Both the position numbers and the translations under genes were made by a program. A stretch of DNA of 64,000 bases, taken from positions 12,008,321-12,072,320 of the forward strand of contig NC_092578.1 in the NCBI RefSeq assembly GCF_037975245.1, in the 5' to 3' direction. Every line of letters begins with the position of its first letter. Position 1 is the stretch's first letter. Below are positions 59,509-64,000 of this stretch, piece by piece. The notes under the pieces are model-generated. The model worked only from the letters and a program-made list of their open reading frames with translations, was not told where the DNA came from and ran no database searches. This stretch comes from Apostichopus japonicus (lineage: Eukaryota; Echinodermata; Holothuroidea; Aspidochirotida; Stichopodidae).

Positions 59509-62500
59509 CACGTTTTGGTAAATACGGTTTTCGAAAGTTTATTATAACATAGAGATGGTACTGCGGAACTATAGGGCTATAGGAGGCCCGTAGCAATGCA
59601 ATAGCTTCTAGACGGTTATCGTTTAGAGTACGAAAGTATTTCAATTCATAGGCATATCCGGCGAACCTTTTGTCGTACAGTATGTTTCAAGGCGTATACT
59701 TATGGGAAGCCATTCACTATTTCGCGAAAGGTTTGGAATTCAACAGTGGCATGACGTAAAAAGATGTTTTGCATTCCTCTTTGAAGAGCTAAAAATACAC
59801 TGGTCGTTGGGGAAGTGTCATGAACTAGTATTGCGATCCTTCTCTTTGTGCGTCATTTAGTAACACAGATACTACTGTTTTTTACAACCAAGATTCGAAC
59901 CTGTTCCCGGGTTCAGGTCGTGAAGACGTCTATGGCATGTATACGACTCGGAACTGAATGAGACTATATGACATAATCTCCGGTGGTCGAGAATACATTT
60001 ACAGAATATAGTAACAAGACCCCCACTCCCCTCCCCCCCCCCCCAAACCATCAGATAGACACGAAGTAGACTAACTGCACATGGTGCCACAGGTTGGAGT
60101 TACCATTTGAAAACCATGTACATCGTGATCTGAGCTTGCGCAAGTGATACATACATCCAGTAGAATTATAATACTCTCTCGTTTTGTGCGATTTTGCTAC
60201 AAATTAAGAAAGGAAAGTCCAGGCATTCCGAGGCTTGCTCGCTGTGGTCGCTTTAAGCATGGTCCTAAAATTAATCGTTACAGCGGCGATTAGCTTGATA
60301 ATCCTGGTGTACCGCAACTTTGGTAATCTACCAGGGATAATCGTAACATCCTGAGTGGGTATAATGTTTACCTCGTATAATGTTGATTAATGTACTACTT
60401 ATCCAAGCTTATATCACGAGTGAACACTTGGCTGGCCATAGAAAGGTAACAATATAACTGAAAGAAGGCCAAATTAATTAATAGTCCTCTTGAGCTAGTG
60501 AGAGCTGTTTTGAAATACTTCGAAGTATGACGTAACGAAACAACCAGGAGGGGATAATATTATCAAGAACAGGATAATCCACATGACACCAAGAAACGGA
60601 TCATACATGACGTAGGTACAAGAACAATACTATATCACCGCATATGGATGTCGTCATCTGCAGGGATGATGGGACGTCGTCAGCAGATCTTGTTGCGAAG
60701 AGTAATTAGAAGCAAATCAGTAAATATTCAACGCCAATGGGTCTCACCTAGATAAAGCAAACCTTACATCTCATGCGACATTAGCTGACGAAAAAGGTTT
60801 ACAAGTGATTGTTAATACTCAAACTATAACACCAAATACTATATATTTGATTAACATCACCCATAAACATGTGGCCCAGGCCTTAACTTTAGCGTTAATG
60901 TTTCTTTGAAAATTAACGCATTTCTCAAGGTTTGATACAACATATTTTATGAATTTGTCATATTCAACACTGTTCAAGCAAGTGCATTTACTTGCCTCCT
61001 AATGACGGACGTGCATGTCGTGGTACATAACTACATAATATATACGAAACTATGATTTCGACAATTTCGTCACCCTGGGTTCATAATCCAAGCACCATTA
61101 ATGTCGTGATAAACCTGTGAATGATGATCTTCATATTAATCTTAATAAGCTCCATTAAGTACACTACTTTTATGGCGTAACTTTGTACCATGATACCACA
61201 AGCGTTGCTAATGCACATCTATTTATCTGACTTGCTACTATAATCAGTACCTATAAAAAAAATATCACCCGGGAAGGTTATTATTTATAACTCTATTGTT
61301 ATATATGGTCTAGCTGTACACCCCATGCTGTTAGCTCAATAGAGCTTAGCAACTGCTTCAAATCCAGCACGACGTCAAAAATAGCTCTTTTTTTTAGTAC
61401 TAACCAAATTTTCAGAGCTCAATAAACAAAATCTTGTTTTCCGTCGTTCTCGAGTCAAGGTCAGCCAGAGCAGGGAGTTGTTCCATAACAACTCCCTGGC
61501 CAGAGTAAAGTGCTGGCGTCACGTGATTCGAATCCTGTCGTTATTGTGTTGACACAACTGCTTGCTATGATATTTGTATAGTTTCAGTTATTACTTGTGT
61601 TAGATGCTGTAATATGGATTTACATGTTATAACGGTATCCTTTCATGAGAAGGCACTGGCTAACTCAGAAGGTATGATAGTGCAGTTATTAAAGATATGG
61701 TTTTTGTAACACTGAACACGTTCTTGGCAATTACACACCCGTGTTGATACTCCCTTGCTGTTACTGCGGGTGAATCATATTACATTGTATCTTTGACCAA
61801 GGTGTTCTTCCCTGGCAGAATTAAAGGTATGCTGAATAGGCACCAAACATGCTAGATATTCAAATATGGTCACCTTTGGTCAAATTCTTGCACTGTCTTT
61901 ATTACAATCTTCGAGGAAGTTTCCTTACTGGGACATTCGGTCATTTTGTGTGTTCCTTAAAATTGTCTGAGAACAATTTGGAGAGTAAAGAATCTCCAGG
62001 AAAGTACTTTTTGAAAACTTCTAGCAATTACAGCGTGCTATAATTTGTGGCCTATACTGTCTACCTTTAAGGGACAAGTAGCCACGTCATTGAAAGGCGA
62101 GGTGTCCTGTTAATTCGACAGTCTGAATAGGTTAATAAATCATAAAACTGACATCACGATGTAGGGAGGGGGTGCGAGGGAGGGTTGCATTGGGGGGGGG
62201 GTACAACACAGACCTGATATTGTATGCACCAAACATGATCCAGGGAAAGTAAGGTTCGTGTGAATAACGGCGGGAACAGTGGGAAGAGGAGAGAGGGGAG
62301 GAAACGATGGAAAGTAGTTCGTCGTAACCCATTATTATTATTAACGAAAGGAAAGTATTATGCCCGTTTATCTAGTTACTAAAACAATCGTTATAAGAGA
62401 GAGAGAGAGAACATAATCGTGGACCGTGTTGATGCCACTCGATGTCATGCAGCTCTGAGAATCTGGGAAACTTCTGACCTTTCAGTGAATCAAACCGAAA

Positions 62501-64000
62501 CAACAGCCACGCTATTTCAGTTCATTCAGAAGGATTGAACCTTTCTAGAGTTTGGAAACTATTAAATTCAAATGAGCTTTGACCTCCGTCTGCTAAAACA
62601 ACAGTCAACCACAATTTGTTTAGATGTTACAATGGGTATAGCAACATAATTTTACATCCATAGTAAAACTCGGTTTATCTGATTGAGATCAAGGATGCTA
62701 AGGATGTATAATCTTTGCACCCATGTACTAAACTTTTGTTTCCGTGTATCGAATTGGTAGATTTTGCCCTACCCCTCCCCCTCGACCACACTGGCCGTGT
62801 TGAGTTGTGTATATATTGTATATTCAAACAATGAATATTGCCTTTTACAGAATATTTGACAAAACGTATTCCGGAGCCTTCTCATGAATGATTGCTTGTC
62901 GGATTCTACCAGTCATATCACACTACACAACGGAATTCAATGAAACTTGAACCAACTAAAACTTGATATAGCCTACTTAGGAACGGACGGCCAAGTACCT
63001 GCATAGATCTGGGCACCAAACATAACTTCGGTCAGATAATGAAAAATTAAATAATGCTCTTTCAGACTTTTCAATCACAATATGAGGTTGCGCGTACACG
63101 ACAATATGATTTGTATCTGATTATAATTTTATGTGGCCTCCTTACCCCCTTCATGTAATCTCGAGAATCAAATAATGGTAATGCGGTTTGCCTTTATGTG
63201 ACATTGTATGCAGATATGGCTATTGTATTTAGTAAGTTCAAAGTCTTCTAAATGGCCAATTAATAATGCAGTATAACATCCTTGTAATACAAGAGCAATT
63301 AACCTTTGTATATCCAACAAACTACACTATTGTTTAACTTTATACTTGGCGATTTATTCTCAAGAGTTGCTGCCATAATCGCTTTTCATAGATAACCTGA
63401 GATCCCTATTTTGTCTTAGTTCTCCAGATTGCGAAATTCCTAACAAGATCTGCACCTGCTTTTAACTGTAATGATATTGGTCTATTCTCCCTGGGTTTCT
63501 ATGTTGAGTTCAAACAGATACCTAAGAGGTTATAACCTAGGCAGTGTAATGCTATACGCTGAACCTCTTCTTTGGCAGGACGTCCATTGTTTCAGGTGCA
63601 TGTTTACTCCGCCCTAGCGACGGCACACGAATTTCAAAGTATGATTGTTGGTACAACTCTGCAGACAGTTAAAGGGAAATTGCCTACCTGACTCACTCAT
63701 TGACTATCACAGCTTCATGACTGGAAGTGGCTAGACGACTTAGTCTATCTGGCACAGAAACCAATAGAAAGCAAAATCAAACGAAAACAACATGTTATTT
63801 CCTAAAATAACATGTTAACAATACACCACAAGTAGCTCAAGGGCATACGGTGTTTTGTGTCGTCTATTTTCGTGCTCTTTTCAAGTTTTTTGTTTCAAGT
63901 GACAGTAAACGTGCAACTTTTATTGATTTGGCATTTATAACACAATGGGTTAATATTAATTTTAAGATCAGACTGAGGGGCCGACTTCCTTATAGTATTA

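Larger units (their letters stand above)
54849..64000 (-). other. Putative intron 1 of the GDF8/11-like gene, or its upstream region
   Basis: No signal peptide plus prodomain exon was recognised on the - strand up to the window end. Vertebrate exon 1 is about 120 codons in one piece, so a similar exon would have been visible. The stretch holds a G-run module (55085-55260), the 60-bp array, dispersed repeat modules, a hAT MITE, a 9-base G run near 62193 and a GA microsatellite near 62396-62410. Confidence 0.5.

Noticed and set aside
55574-62332. Candidate first exon of the GDF8/11 gene among - strand ORFs
   Set aside because: None of the ORFs begins with a signal peptide followed by prodomain-like sequence and a phase-1 donor.

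Overview
The window is AT-rich, intron-rich and full of repeats, so it comes from an animal nuclear genome. Nothing looks bacterial, organellar or viral. Two host genes are recognisable. Their ancient metazoan families, the tRNA-derived SINEs, a decayed Tx1-like LINE, THAP/TTAA transposons and many minisatellites suggest a marine invertebrate, perhaps an echinoderm. That placement is inference from general character, not from a diagnostic sequence.

Layout. The + strand carries the last two coding exons of an ABITRAM (FAM206A/Simiate) orthologue, at 7789-7935 and 27257-27394. A 19.3 kb intron separates them. The exons join in phase and the last one ends in a stop followed by an AATAAA signal. 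Earlier exons were not found. Upstream (1-7788) are dispersed and degenerate tandem repeats and a 1.9 kb TTAA-flanked element with a broken THAP domain. The large intron is a transposon sink. It holds a tRNA-derived SINE, a hairpin-started repeat family, a 5.8 kb composite inverted-repeat structure (10755-16578), a second TTAA-flanked element (18480-19917) and two minisatellites just before the last exon. The composite structure has YY1-like motif arrays in both arms, a dead LINE in its centre, and a 2.06 kb element inserted in one arm only.

From 28 to 53 kb no host exon was recognised. This part holds copies of a dispersed repeat family rich in AGGTCA half-sites, the second copy of a 1.2 kb repeat, a 27-bp/108-bp higher-order satellite, another SINE, a MITE, G-run modules and (AT)n tracts.

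On the - strand, 53619-54848 holds exons 3 and 2 of a myostatin/GDF11-type TGF-beta ligand: the second half of the prodomain, a furin site and a complete nine-cysteine growth-factor domain. Intron phases match vertebrate MSTN. The exon 3 splice acceptor lies inside a tandem duplication. The first exon was not found and probably lies beyond 64000, which would make 54849-64000 mostly intron 1; it contains a 60-bp tandem array and a hAT-type MITE.

The two genes are convergent. Nothing here suggests that they work together.
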